A stretch of DNA of 64,000 nucleotides, taken from positions 310,001 to 374,000 of the forward strand of contig JASGJW010000003.1 in NCBI GenBank assembly GCA_047601145.1, in the 5' to 3' direction. This document shows positions 7,489-15,360 of the stretch, in pieces (the stretch's first letter is position 1; the number at the start of each line of letters is the position of its first letter). This DNA is from UBA7672 sp047601145. GTDB taxonomy: Bacteria; Pseudomonadota; Alphaproteobacteria; Caulobacterales; Hyphomonadaceae. A program made the position numbers and the translations under genes. The notes under the pieces are model-generated. The model did not search any database, was not told the origin of the DNA, and was given only the letters and a program-made list of their open reading frames with translations.

Positions 7489-8709
7489 CTACGCCGCCCG
7501 TTTCAGTCCCAGCTGGGCCCACACGGCCAGCAGCGCGGCGACGAGTTCGTCCATCATCGCTTCGGTATGCTGTGGCGATGGCGTGAAGCGCAGACGCTCT
7601 GTGCCCTTCGGCACAGTCGGATAGTTGATCGGCTGCACATAAATGCCGAAGTCGAACAGCAGCGTGTCGGATAACGCCTTGCAACGCTCCGGATCGCCCA
7701 CCAGCAGCGGCACGATATGCGTATCCGCCATCATCACCGGCAGCTTCGCAGCGATCAACTTCTGGCGAAGCATCTCGGCCTTCTCCTGGTGAACCTTCCG
7801 AAGGTCGCGGCCGAAATCGCTCCGCAGCTTGCGGATCGAAGTCAGCGCGCCGGCAGCCAGCACCGGGCAGGTCGAGGTCGAGAAGATGAAGCCCGGCGCC
7901 ATCGAACGGATCGCATCCACGATCGCCGTTTTCGAGGCGATATAGCCGCCCATCACGCCGAACGCCTTGGCCAGCGTGCCTTCGCAGATGGTGATGCGGT
8001 CCATCACGCCATCGCGCTGGGCGACGCCCGCGCCTTCATGGCCATACATGCCGACCGCATGAACCTCGTCGAGATATGTAATCGCGTCGAACTCTTCCGC
8101 GAGATCGCAGATCTCGTGCATCGGCGCCACGTCGCCATCCATCGAATAGACAGACTCGAACGCGATCACCTTGGGAGCGTCAGCCGGATCGTTCTCCAGC
8201 AGCGCCCGAAGGTGGGCCATGTCGTTGTGGCGGAAAATTCGCTTGGCGCAGTGGGCGCGCTTGATCCCCTCGATCATCGAGGCATGGTTCAGCTCGTCCG
8301 AATAGATGATTACGTTCGGCATGATCTTGGCGAGCGTCGACAGCGTCGCCTCGTTCGACACATAGCCCGAAGTAAAGAGCAGCGCGCTTTCCTTGCCATG
8401 GAGCGAAGCCAGCTCCTTCTCCAGCTCCACGTGATAGCGCGTCGTGCCCGAGATGTTGCGCGTGCCGCCCGAGCCGGCGCCGAACGTGTCGACCGCCTCG
8501 TGCATCGCCTGCACCACGTCCTCGTCCTGGCCCATGCCGAGATAGTCGTTCGAGCACCAGACGATCACGTCCTGCTCGCGCCCGTCATTGTGGCGGACCG
8601 AAGCCTTGGGGAATTGGCCTTTGTAGCGTTTGACGTCGATGAACACCCGGTACCGGCCCTCGGACCGGATTTCCTCGAGGGCGTTTTCAAAGTGGACGAG
8701 GTGTTTCAT
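7489..8709 (-). CDS. hemA: 5-aminolevulinate synthase
   Basis: PLP enzyme that condenses glycine and succinyl-CoA to 5-aminolevulinate, the committed step of tetrapyrrole synthesis by the C4 pathway typical of alphaproteobacteria. The 406-aa length is standard. Motifs include WCSNDYLGMG (51-60), GSGGTRNISGT (79-89), FESVYSMDGD (184-193), DEVHAVGMYG (214-223) and the PLP lysine K248 in EGTLAKAFG. The next gene downstream, of unknown function, follows after 10 bp. Confidence 0.98.
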   Translation of the reverse strand: MKHLVHFENALEEIRSEGRYRVFIDVKRYKGQFPKASVRHNDGREQDVIVWCSNDYLGMGQDEDVVQAMHEAVDTFGAGSGGTRNISGTTRYHVELEKELASLHGKESALLFTSGYVSNEATLSTLAKIMPNVIIYSDELNHASMIEGIKRAHCAKRIFRHNDMAHLRALLENDPADAPKVIAFESVYSMDGDVAPMHEICDLAEEFDAITYLDEVHAVGMYGHEGAGVAQRDGVMDRITICEGTLAKAFGVMGGYIASKTAIVDAIRSMAPGFIFSTSTCPVLAAGALTSIRKLRSDFGRDLRKVHQEKAEMLRQKLIAAKLPVMMADTHIVPLLVGDPERCKALSDTLLFDFGIYVQPINYPTVPKGTERLRFTPSPQHTEAMMDELVAALLAVWAQLGLKRAA

Positions 8710-8846
8710 GGGGGCGCTTCTCTTCTCGCTCGTAACTCGCGCCTCTCATGGGCGCGTCGGATCGGAACCTAAGCGCTGAGCGCGGGCTTTCCTAGACACA
8801 GATCAAACGCAACTGCGTGTAGCGCCTTCAAGTCGCAGCAATTTTC

Positions 8847-8861
8847 TGCGAACGGTTCGCA
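8847..8861. promoter_or_regulatory. Possible operator: 15-bp perfect inverted repeat
   Basis: TGCGAACGGTTCGCA is a perfect palindrome around one central G. It lies about 134 bp before the first gene of the secreted-paralog operon and a similar distance upstream of hemA, which reads away on the other strand. No regulator can be named; it could also arise by chance. Confidence 0.3.
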
Positions 8862-8994
8862 ACTACCGGACGCGGTCTGGGCAACGCCCGGAGACCGGAC
8901 GTCATCTGCGAGGCGCTGTTAGGTCTGCCTCGACACGCTCGGATTTCCACGCGAAGCCTTGTATCGGATGGCCCTTCGGGCCGGGGAAACGCGC

Positions 8995-9924
8995 ATGCCA
9001 TTCCGACAGGTCCTGCTCGCCGCAGCAATGGCCGCGTGCGGCGTAGCTCATGCCCAGGGCGCGATTCCGCGAACCGCCGACGGCCATCCCGATTTTCAGG
9101 GCGTCTGGGAAAGCCGCTGGCGAACTCCGCTTGAGCGGCCCGTCGACGCGGAAGGCCCCGTCGTCGCGGCCGACAAGGCCGATGCGCTGGTGGCGGCCAT
9201 GAATCAGAGGCTGAGGGCGCAGGGAAATCAGTCGCCTGACTCCGATTTCGACTTTGGCTCGTTGATACCAGCCCCCGGCGGGAGCTTTCGGACGTCGCAG
9301 ATCGTCGAGCCCGCCGACGGCAAGCGCCCGCTAAACGAGGCGGCACAGGAATGGGCGAAAATCGTAAAGGACCGTAACGACGGCGCCGATGGACCAGAGG
9401 CGCGCGGCCTAACCGAACGCTGCCTGCGCGCGGCCGGCGGTGCGCCCTTGGCCACGGGCGCCGATCAGGCTTACCGCAAGATCATTCAGACGCCCGACCA
9501 CATCGTCATCTGGAGTGAAGGGCTCGGCGACACGCGCATCATAGAAATGAACGGCCGCCCCCGTCCCGATGCCGTCGTGTCGTGGGCCGGCGATTCCGCC
9601 GGCCGCTGGGAAGGCGACGTGCTGGTGGTCGAAACCCGCCTCGTGCGCCCCGACCCTGCACGCCCCGCCGGCTTGCCAGGCCAGCAGGAGCGGAAACTCA
9701 CCGAGCGCTTCCAGCTCAACGCTCCTGACGAGCTTGGCTACAGCTACACGATCAACGATCCTGTGATGTTCACGACGACGCTTCGGGTCACATTCCCTCT
9801 GTTGCGTACGAACGCAGGGATTTACGAATCCGCCTGCCACGAAGGTAATTACGGCCTCGCCAACATCCTTTCCGGCGCGCGCATGGCCGAAGCACGCACA
9901 TCCAAGCCGAAAGCCGATAAATGA
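8995..9924 (+). CDS. Secreted PRTxDGxPDF/CHEGNY-family protein, tandem copy 1
   Basis: A 309-aa exported protein of a family I recognise by motif but cannot assign a function. The signal peptide MPFRQVLLAAAMAACGVAHAQ leads into IPRTADGHPDFQGVWES. Later motifs are IIQTPDHIVIWSE, GDSAGRWEGDVLVVET and ACHEGNYGLANILSGAR. Two mature cysteines (in ERCL and in ACHEGN) are shared with the tandem copies and could form a disulfide. The ATG at 8995 is chosen because the signal peptide starts there and GGGGAA precedes it. It overlaps the next copy as ATGA. Confidence 0.85.
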   Translation: MPFRQVLLAAAMAACGVAHAQGAIPRTADGHPDFQGVWESRWRTPLERPVDAEGPVVAADKADALVAAMNQRLRAQGNQSPDSDFDFGSLIPAPGGSFRTSQIVEPADGKRPLNEAAQEWAKIVKDRNDGADGPEARGLTERCLRAAGGAPLATGADQAYRKIIQTPDHIVIWSEGLGDTRIIEMNGRPRPDAVVSWAGDSAGRWEGDVLVVETRLVRPDPARPAGLPGQQERKLTERFQLNAPDELGYSYTINDPVMFTTTLRVTFPLLRTNAGIYESACHEGNYGLANILSGARMAEARTSKPKADK

Positions 9925-10859
9925 TCCGCGCGATTTTTCTCTTTCTCTTCCTCACGCCCGCCGCGTTTGCACAAGCCGCAATCCCGCGCACGCCCGACGG
10001 CCAACCTGACTTCCAGGGCGTATGGGAAAGCCGCTGGAGCACACCCTTCGAGCGGCCCGACGAATTGAGCGGACCAACCATGACCGCCGAGCAGGCGGCC
10101 AAATTTGAAGCCGACCAGAACAAGAAGAACGAGGAGGAAGGGGACATCTCGCCTCCTGATGACAGCGAATACGGCCCCTTCATGCCGGCGGAAGGCGGCC
10201 TTCTCCGTACCTCCCAGATCGTCGAGCCCGCCGATGGCAAGCTGCCGCTGACCGAGGCCGCAAAGGCCATGAAAGCCGCCTGGGGCAAACGGCTCGACAT
10301 CATGGCCGGCCCGGAAGACCGCATGCCGAATGAAAGATGCCTCGGCGGCCCAGGCCGGGCGCCCATGCCGGTGACACCCGCCAACATGTATCGCCGCATC
10401 GTCCAGACGCCGAACCATGTGGTGATCCTCACGGAGGATATGAACGACGTGCGCCTGATCGCCATCGGCGCCGCACATCAACCAGCGGCGATCACATCCT
10501 ATCGCGGCGACTCCATCGCCCGATGGGACGGCGACGTACTCGTGATCGAAACCACAAACTACGCCGCAGCCTTCAGCTTCAGGGGCATTGTCGTCGGCCC
10601 ACAATCCGTCGTCACGGAGCGCCTCAGCCTTACCGCCGCCAACGAAATCTCCTACGAGTTCACAGTCGCCGACGCCGCGCTCTACGCCCAGCCATGGCGG
10701 GCGCAGTATCTCTTCCATCGCACCAAGGCGCCGATGTGGGAAGGAAGCTGCCACGAAGGCAATTATGCCCTTGCCAACATACTGCTGGGCGCCCGCATGG
10801 CGGAAATGCAGCCGGCAAAGCCAGCTACCACGAAGCCTAAATCGAAGACGAAACCATGA
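9921..10859 (+). CDS. Secreted PRTxDGxPDF/CHEGNY-family protein, tandem copy 2
   Basis: A 312-aa exported paralog of the preceding gene. The signal peptide ends near AAFAQA and is followed by IPRTPDGQPDFQGVWES. It keeps NERCLGGPGRAP, IVQTPNHVVILTE, GDSIARWDGDVLVIET and SCHEGNYALANILLGAR. Residues about 55-80 are a charged insert (NKKNEEEGDISPPDDSE) that is shorter or different in the other copies. It overlaps both neighbours by four bases (ATGA), so the three copies are almost certainly one operon. Function is unknown. Confidence 0.85.
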   Translation: MIRAIFLFLFLTPAAFAQAAIPRTPDGQPDFQGVWESRWSTPFERPDELSGPTMTAEQAAKFEADQNKKNEEEGDISPPDDSEYGPFMPAEGGLLRTSQIVEPADGKLPLTEAAKAMKAAWGKRLDIMAGPEDRMPNERCLGGPGRAPMPVTPANMYRRIVQTPNHVVILTEDMNDVRLIAIGAAHQPAAITSYRGDSIARWDGDVLVIETTNYAAAFSFRGIVVGPQSVVTERLSLTAANEISYEFTVADAALYAQPWRAQYLFHRTKAPMWEGSCHEGNYALANILLGARMAEMQPAKPATTKPKSKTKP

Positions 10860-11767
10860 TCCGCGCGATCCTGCTCGCCCTCGCCCTGGCGCCGGCCGCT
10901 CTGGCGCAGACGCCGGACATTCCGCGCACCGCTGACGGCCATCCAGATTTCGGCGGAGTGTGGGAATCGTTCTGGCTTACCCCGCTCGAGCGGCCCGATG
11001 GTGTCCAGTCCGTGGACCTGGCGCCCACAGACATCGAGCGGGTCAAGGCAATCTTCCGCGATCGCGAGACCAACCGCCTCGCCGGAAATCTCGGCACGGA
11101 AGGAGAGACTGCCATCGCCACCGAGATCATGCAGGTCGCTGGCGTCTATCGGTCTTCCCAGGTTATCGATCCACCTGATGGCCGGATCCCACGCACGGCT
11201 ATCGCGCTCGCACGCAAGACTTCCGGATCCCCCGACGGGCCGGAAGGCTTCACGCGCGGCGTGCGCTGTCTTGCGGGCGTCAGCCTACCTCCCATGGGCA
11301 TGGCGAATTTCGACAACATGCGGCGTATCGTGCAGACGCCAGACAGCATCGTGATCTACGCCGAAGTCGGCCCTGACCTCCGCATCATCTCCTTCGGCGC
11401 GCCAAAAACGACGCCGGAGCCACGCACGATGGGCGGCCGCTCCTTCGCTCGCTGGGAGGGCGACATGTTGGTCATCGAGACAACGAATTTCGACGGCAAG
11501 GCTCCCCCCGGCGGCGGCGCACGCGCCAACCCGTTGAGCGACGACGCCCTGGTTGTCGAGCAATTCCGATACGTCTCGAAAGATGAGGTCGTTTATCGAT
11601 ACACCGTCACGGACCCGCTGAACTATTCCCAACCGTGGAGCGGCGAACTGTCGTGGCGCAGGTCCTCACAGCATCTCTACGAAACCGTTTGCCACGAAGG
11701 AAACTACTCTCTCGCCAACATGCTGAGCGCCGCACGCGTAGCCGAAACACGCGCGGCCCAAAAATAG
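10856..11767 (+). CDS. Secreted PRTxDGxPDF/CHEGNY-family protein, tandem copy 3
   Basis: A 303-aa exported paralog that closes the three-gene operon. The signal peptide MIRAILLALALAPAALAQ is nearly the same as that of copy 2, then IPRTADGHPDFGGVWESF. It has VRCLAGVSLPPMG, IVQTPDSIVIYAE, SFARWEGDMLVIET and VCHEGNYSLANMLSAAR. The close match of signal peptides and spacing suggests local duplication followed by divergence of the interior. A strong hairpin starts three bases after the stop. Function is unknown. Confidence 0.85.
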   Translation: MIRAILLALALAPAALAQTPDIPRTADGHPDFGGVWESFWLTPLERPDGVQSVDLAPTDIERVKAIFRDRETNRLAGNLGTEGETAIATEIMQVAGVYRSSQVIDPPDGRIPRTAIALARKTSGSPDGPEGFTRGVRCLAGVSLPPMGMANFDNMRRIVQTPDSIVIYAEVGPDLRIISFGAPKTTPEPRTMGGRSFARWEGDMLVIETTNFDGKAPPGGGARANPLSDDALVVEQFRYVSKDEVVYRYTVTDPLNYSQPWSGELSWRRSSQHLYETVCHEGNYSLANMLSAARVAETRAAQK

Positions 11768-11795
11768 ACCCGCCGGCCTTTCGCAAGGCCGGCGG
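11760..11795 (-). terminator. Rho-independent terminator between convergent genes
   Basis: An 11-bp perfect stem (CCGCCGGCCTT/AAGGCCGGCGG) with a TCGC loop at 11770-11795. On the minus strand it is followed by GGGTCTATTTTT, so it best fits the small secreted-protein gene at 11819-12139. It may also slow plus-strand transcription, but there is no T-run on that side. Confidence 0.75.
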
Positions 11796-11818
11796 CTGGC
11801 AAGACAGTCGCGCGCCGC

Positions 11819-12139
11819 CTACGGCAGCTTGTCGAACTCGGCCTGGAGAGCCTTCAGGCTCTCTTCCGTGATCTGGCCCTGGCTCATCGGCATGACTTCA
11901 ACCAGCGTCATCTCGGCGATCTGGTCGTAGTATTGCGCGATCGGCGGCATGGCCTTCTCGAGCGTGGCCTTGGCGGCCGGGTTCTTGATGATTTCGCTGA
12001 TCTTCGTCGTCTGGACGCTGACCTTGCCGGCGGCGGCTGCAATAGCCGGGGCTGCAGCAGTATCGGCCGGCGGTTGCGCGATCGCGGGGGCGGCAGCGAT
12101 AGCGGTGGCGGCAACAAGCGCCATCAGTATGGTTTTCAT
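11819..12139 (-). CDS. Small secreted hypothetical protein
   Basis: A 106-aa protein with a signal peptide (MKTILMALVAATAIAAAPAIAQ) and an Ala/Pro-rich linker, then a compact helical domain of about 65 residues (ISEIIKNPAAKATLEKAMPP onward, ending EESLKALQAEFDKLP). The ATG has a GGGAGAT ribosome site. I cannot name the family. It is flanked by its own terminator and by the terminator of the MarR gene, so it is probably monocistronic. Confidence 0.75.
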   Translation of the reverse strand: MKTILMALVAATAIAAAPAIAQPPADTAAAPAIAAAAGKVSVQTTKISEIIKNPAAKATLEKAMPPIAQYYDQIAEMTLVEVMPMSQGQITEESLKALQAEFDKLP

Positions 12140-12224
12140 TTTTTATCTCCCTTGGGTGGCGAATTCATACCGGCATGGGAGATTTCTGCAACGCCGCGCC
12201 GCAGGTCACGCCCCGGAGCAAGGC

Positions 12225-12267
12225 TAAAAGCAAATCCGCCGGCCTCGCATCTCCGCGGGGCCGGCGG
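12225..12267 (-). terminator. Rho-independent terminator of the MarR-family gene
   Basis: A 9-bp perfect stem CCGCCGGCC/GGCCGGCGG (12236-12244 and 12259-12267), followed on the minus strand by ATTTGCTTTTAG. It lies 105 bp after the MarR stop. Confidence 0.6.
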
Positions 12268-12371
12268 TTGTTGGGCATCTACGGTAGGGTCGGCCGCATA
12301 GGACCAAGTCCGCCGTTTCCTCCCCAAGTTTGTCAGCCCCAGACTATCAGGCCGGGGTCTGTGCTTATGGG

Positions 12372-12878
12372 TTAGAGCTGGTAGCGGATCTGGTCAGACC
12401 AGAAGCGCTCGAGACGGGCCAGCGCCTTGTTGAGCTGGTCGAGGTCGTCCGAACGGACCGACGCGGTCGGCTCGAGAGCGGCAGACTGTTTCTCGAACAG
12501 GTCAGCAACGTGGTTGCGGACGGCCTTGCCCGACGGAGTGAGCTTGAGGCGCACCGTGCGGCGGTCGTCAGACGAACGCGACTGGATGAGATAGCCGCCT
12601 TCCTGAAGCTTCTTCACGTTGTACGACATCGAGGTGCCGGCGAAGGAGCCACGAGCGCGGAGCGCCGAGGCCGGGGTTTCGCTCTCGCCGATTTCGTACA
12701 GCAGGAGGGCCTGAACGCCGGTCAGCGAACGCTCGCCGTTCCGCTCCAGATTGTCCTTCACGACGTCGTGGAGGCGGCGATGAGCCTGCTCCAGCAGCGC
12801 CAGCGATTTCAGGAAGGACTGCTCAACATTCTCGTCACCGCTTTCGCGGACCACAGCGTTCGTCATTGCCACCACCAT
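12372..12878 (-). CDS. MarR-family winged-helix transcriptional regulator
   Basis: A 168-aa regulator with the MarR fold: a helical dimerisation N-terminus, a recognition region (SFAGTSMSYNVKKLQEGGYL) and the diagnostic wing SSDDRRTVRLKLTPSGKAV. The general layout is similar to LdtR-type regulators of rhizobia and relatives, but I cannot assign a ligand or target. The ATG at 12878 or the ATG at 12866 (giving MTNAVVRESGDEN) could be the start; the latter has GGTGG just upstream. A palindrome sits about 50-75 bp upstream and could be an autoregulatory site. Confidence 0.9.
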   Translation of the reverse strand: MVVAMTNAVVRESGDENVEQSFLKSLALLEQAHRRLHDVVKDNLERNGERSLTGVQALLLYEIGESETPASALRARGSFAGTSMSYNVKKLQEGGYLIQSRSSDDRRTVRLKLTPSGKAVRNHVADLFEKQSAALEPTASVRSDDLDQLNKALARLERFWSDQIRYQL

Positions 12879-13231
12879 CGTTTGTTTCTGTTTGCCGATT
12901 TGCTCGGCTTATGGGGTGGTTATACGGGAGCTTGACTAAGCAATCGCTAAATCCAGCGACTTTGATGCAATTTTCTACTTGGCTTTCTTCTATTTTGTTT
13001 CATTGACCTTGGTAATCGAGAAGTAAACGCGCAACACGCTCTGTATACGGAGGTTTTCGTCTCGAACGCTTCTCTCAACTGCTCCAGAACACGCCAGGCC
13101 TGACCGGCAAACAATCGCGCAGCGCCGCACTTATTCGGAGATGCCGCCGGATTTGGTCCCGGATTTATGCGCCACTTAACGCGTGCACACGCATGTGGTG
13201 TTCACTGTGCAGCGAGTTGGGGGCTCGACCT
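12879..13231. other. Intergenic region, AT-richer, divergent promoters expected
   Basis: About 350 bp without a supported gene between the divergent MarR regulator and a lipoprotein gene. The part from 12900 to 13020 is clearly AT-richer than its surroundings (runs such as TTTTCTACTT and TATTTTGTTT). A TATAAC box for the MarR gene is visible on the minus strand near 12918-12923. No RNA gene was recognised. Confidence 0.5.
12930..12941. promoter_or_regulatory. Possible MarR autoregulatory site
   Basis: GCTTGACTAAGC is an inverted repeat (GCTT, four-base centre, AAGC) just upstream of the TATAAC box of the MarR-family gene. The position suits a repressor site, but the arms are short, so this is tentative. 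Confidence 0.25.
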
Positions 13232-13738
13232 ATGCGTATGACCATTCCGGCGACCGTGATTGTCGGCCTGTCCGCATCGGCTTGCGGCGAATTTTCGCCA
13301 ATGCCGATACCTGAAGCGGCCAGCATCGAAGAATGCAACGCCATGATCGTCGTGGCCGTCCAGGAATTGAAACTCAAGAAGCGCGACATCCCCATCCTTG
13401 ATGGAGAGACGCGCTTCGACTGGACACCGTCGGGATGCAACTGGGCTTCCGCAGGGCTCGAATACAAAGACCACATGAGCCCAGGTTCTTCCTACGCCAA
13501 CATCGGCCAAGCGATGGTCGAGATCAACTTTGCCCAGCCGAAGATCAATGCAGAGGGCATTCTCGTCCAGGTCTCCGAAGTAACCGACTACGACGAAACC
13601 CTTACAACCTGCCGCGTGCACAACTACCACGGCAGATTCTCCCTCGGCGGATGCAAAAGCCGCGAGATAACGCCCGAAGACAGGATGGGCCTCTCAATCG
13701 CCGTCGGCGACGAACTGATGAAGCGCGCGAAGAACTAA
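13232..13738 (+). CDS. Hypothetical lipoprotein
   Basis: A 168-aa protein with a short N-terminal hydrophobic segment ending LSASAC (C18), which resembles a lipobox. The rest has four further cysteines (ECNAM, SGCNW, TTCRV, GGCKS), possibly two disulfides. No family is recognised. The ATG at 13232 has GGGGG upstream, whereas the longer frame from 13193 would place charged residues before the signal segment. It stands alone between the MarR and beta-propeller genes. Confidence 0.7.
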   Translation: MRMTIPATVIVGLSASACGEFSPMPIPEAASIEECNAMIVVAVQELKLKKRDIPILDGETRFDWTPSGCNWASAGLEYKDHMSPGSSYANIGQAMVEINFAQPKINAEGILVQVSEVTDYDETLTTCRVHNYHGRFSLGGCKSREITPEDRMGLSIAVGDELMKRAKN

Positions 13739-13767
13739 GCGCGCGCCCGCGGCCCCACCCTCACACC

Positions 13768-14694
13768 TCAGAACGGCCAGGCCGCGAGTCCATGCGCGGC
13801 GTTCCTTACATCCAGCGTCAGGTTCAGTGACGCCACGCACTGCCCCGCCGCCAGATCGTGGATCGACACTGTCGTCGGCGACGACCCCGCCGCCACCAGC
13901 GTCTCGGACAGGACGCACAGCCCACGCGCAAATCCCTGCCGCGCAATCCCAGACGCATCGGCGTCGCGGTGCTGGAGCAGGATCGGATCGTAGAGCGGCA
14001 CACGGATGGTGACCCGCCCGTTCGGGCCATTCCACACGACACTGTCGCTGTCAGTGTCGTTGAAAAGCACCCCGCCCCGGAAAGGCCGAGCATTATGCGT
14101 GCCGCGCGGCAGCCCGGCTACGACGCCGATCGCGCTTTGCGTAAGCTGCACGAGCGCCGGTATCTTGCGCCCGGCGACAAAGACGCCGGTGTCGTCGGCG
14201 TGGACGCTGTTGATGTGGAAGATATTGTTGGGCGCCGGCCCATTGGCGGCCCGGCGAGGATCGAAACCATGCGCGTTGATCGCGCCGTTGTCGCTGGTCA
14301 TCGCTATGCCGAGATCGAACTGGCGGCTTGCAAGATCGAACCGCAAGAGCGCATCGAAGCCGGTGGATGTGAGATAGAGCTTGCCGTGATGGAATGACAT
14401 CTCGTGGCAATGCTTAAGATAGGGATTGCGATAGGAGGCAAGCTGCCGGAACCACGGATCGAAAACGAAGAGCTCGTCGCTCGCCGCGATCCAGATCTCC
14501 TTGCCCACGACGACGATGCCACGCAGTCCCCGGTCGGCGCCGCGGCCTTCCCAGTCGATGCCACCGGTGTTCCAGTCGAGCACCTGCTCGAACTCCCTCT
14601 TCTCCACGTCGACGAGATAGAGGCCGCCATGGCTATCGCCCTGCTGCGACCCACGCACGACAGAGCTGAGCAGCAGTTTGGGAACGCCCTGCAC
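13768..14694 (-). CDS. Predicted beta-propeller protein, DUF4915/TIGR03032-like
   Basis: A 308-aa protein without a signal peptide. It has repeated short strands typical of a propeller (GGLYLVDVEKREFEQVLDW, IWIAASDELFVFDPW, KLYLTSTGFDALLRFDL, HNARPFRGGVLFNDTDSD). The overall pattern resembles the DUF4915/TIGR03032 family of unknown function; this assignment is by eye. It starts with GTG at 14694, overlapping the hydroxylase stop (TAGTG), so the two are translationally coupled and probably work together. Confidence 0.7.
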   Translation of the reverse strand: MQGVPKLLLSSVVRGSQQGDSHGGLYLVDVEKREFEQVLDWNTGGIDWEGRGADRGLRGIVVVGKEIWIAASDELFVFDPWFRQLASYRNPYLKHCHEMSFHHGKLYLTSTGFDALLRFDLASRQFDLGIAMTSDNGAINAHGFDPRRAANGPAPNNIFHINSVHADDTGVFVAGRKIPALVQLTQSAIGVVAGLPRGTHNARPFRGGVLFNDTDSDSVVWNGPNGRVTIRVPLYDPILLQHRDADASGIARQGFARGLCVLSETLVAAGSSPTTVSIHDLAAGQCVASLNLTLDVRNAAHGLAAWPF

Positions 14695-15248
14695 TATTGC
14701 AGCGTGTAGTCGAAGATGAAGTGGATGCGATCGGCGCCGAGATTGGTGACGGCGTGATAGTCGAGGTTCGAAACCTCGTAGGCGACGCCCTCTTCCAGAT
14801 GGTGACTTGCGCCGCGGATCACGAAATCCACGTCCCGGTTGGTGACCAGCGGGACGTGAATGCGGTGGGCTGCGGCGAAGCTGGGATGCGCATCCTTGTG
14901 AAGCGCGATGCGCCCGCCGGCGAGAAGCTTGGCTGCCATGGCGCGGATGATGCGACCGCCTGGCGGATAATGATCCGTGATGATCTGCTGCATCAGCGCG
15001 TTGGCCGGTTCGGCAAAATAGTCCCAGCCCTTGCGCTGCTGCACGTCGGGGTTGGGCCAGGTGTTCGAGAACAGCATCACCAGCGAGCGCGTCTGCTTGT
15101 GCTGCTCGAACGATTTCTGGCGGATGTCGTCCTCAAACCAGGCCTCGGGGTGTACAGCCTCGACCGCCCGCTTCAGCGGCATGTGGTCGACCGGGCCGAG
15201 CGACCGGGCGGGCGTTTCGAGCAGCATGGATTCCCCAAGTTGTTTCAT
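14694..15248 (-). CDS. Aspartyl/asparaginyl beta-hydroxylase domain protein
   Basis: A 184-aa single-domain 2-oxoglutarate/Fe(II) oxygenase of the aspartyl/asparaginyl hydroxylase family. Visible residues are GGRIALHKDAHP with AAHRIHVPLVTN, and HAVTNLGADRIHFIFDYT at the C-terminus, giving the metal His/Asp set and the 2-oxoglutarate Arg. An open frame continues upstream to 15611, but that stretch is low-complexity and lies across the divergent lysozyme-like gene. The ATG at 15248, where homology begins, is therefore chosen. It is coupled to the beta-propeller gene downstream. The natural substrate is unknown. Confidence 0.87.
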   Translation of the reverse strand: MKQLGESMLLETPARSLGPVDHMPLKRAVEAVHPEAWFEDDIRQKSFEQHKQTRSLVMLFSNTWPNPDVQQRKGWDYFAEPANALMQQIITDHYPPGGRIIRAMAAKLLAGGRIALHKDAHPSFAAAHRIHVPLVTNRDVDFVIRGASHHLEEGVAYEVSNLDYHAVTNLGADRIHFIFDYTLQ

Positions 15249-15360
15249 GCTTGTATCGAAATTTGCCAAAATGTCATGCGGCCAGACTGCCGCGCGCAGC
15301 TTTACTTGGAGCCTGTCTGTGATTGTCTCCCGCCGGGCCGGGACGTGAGGGAGACGTCGG

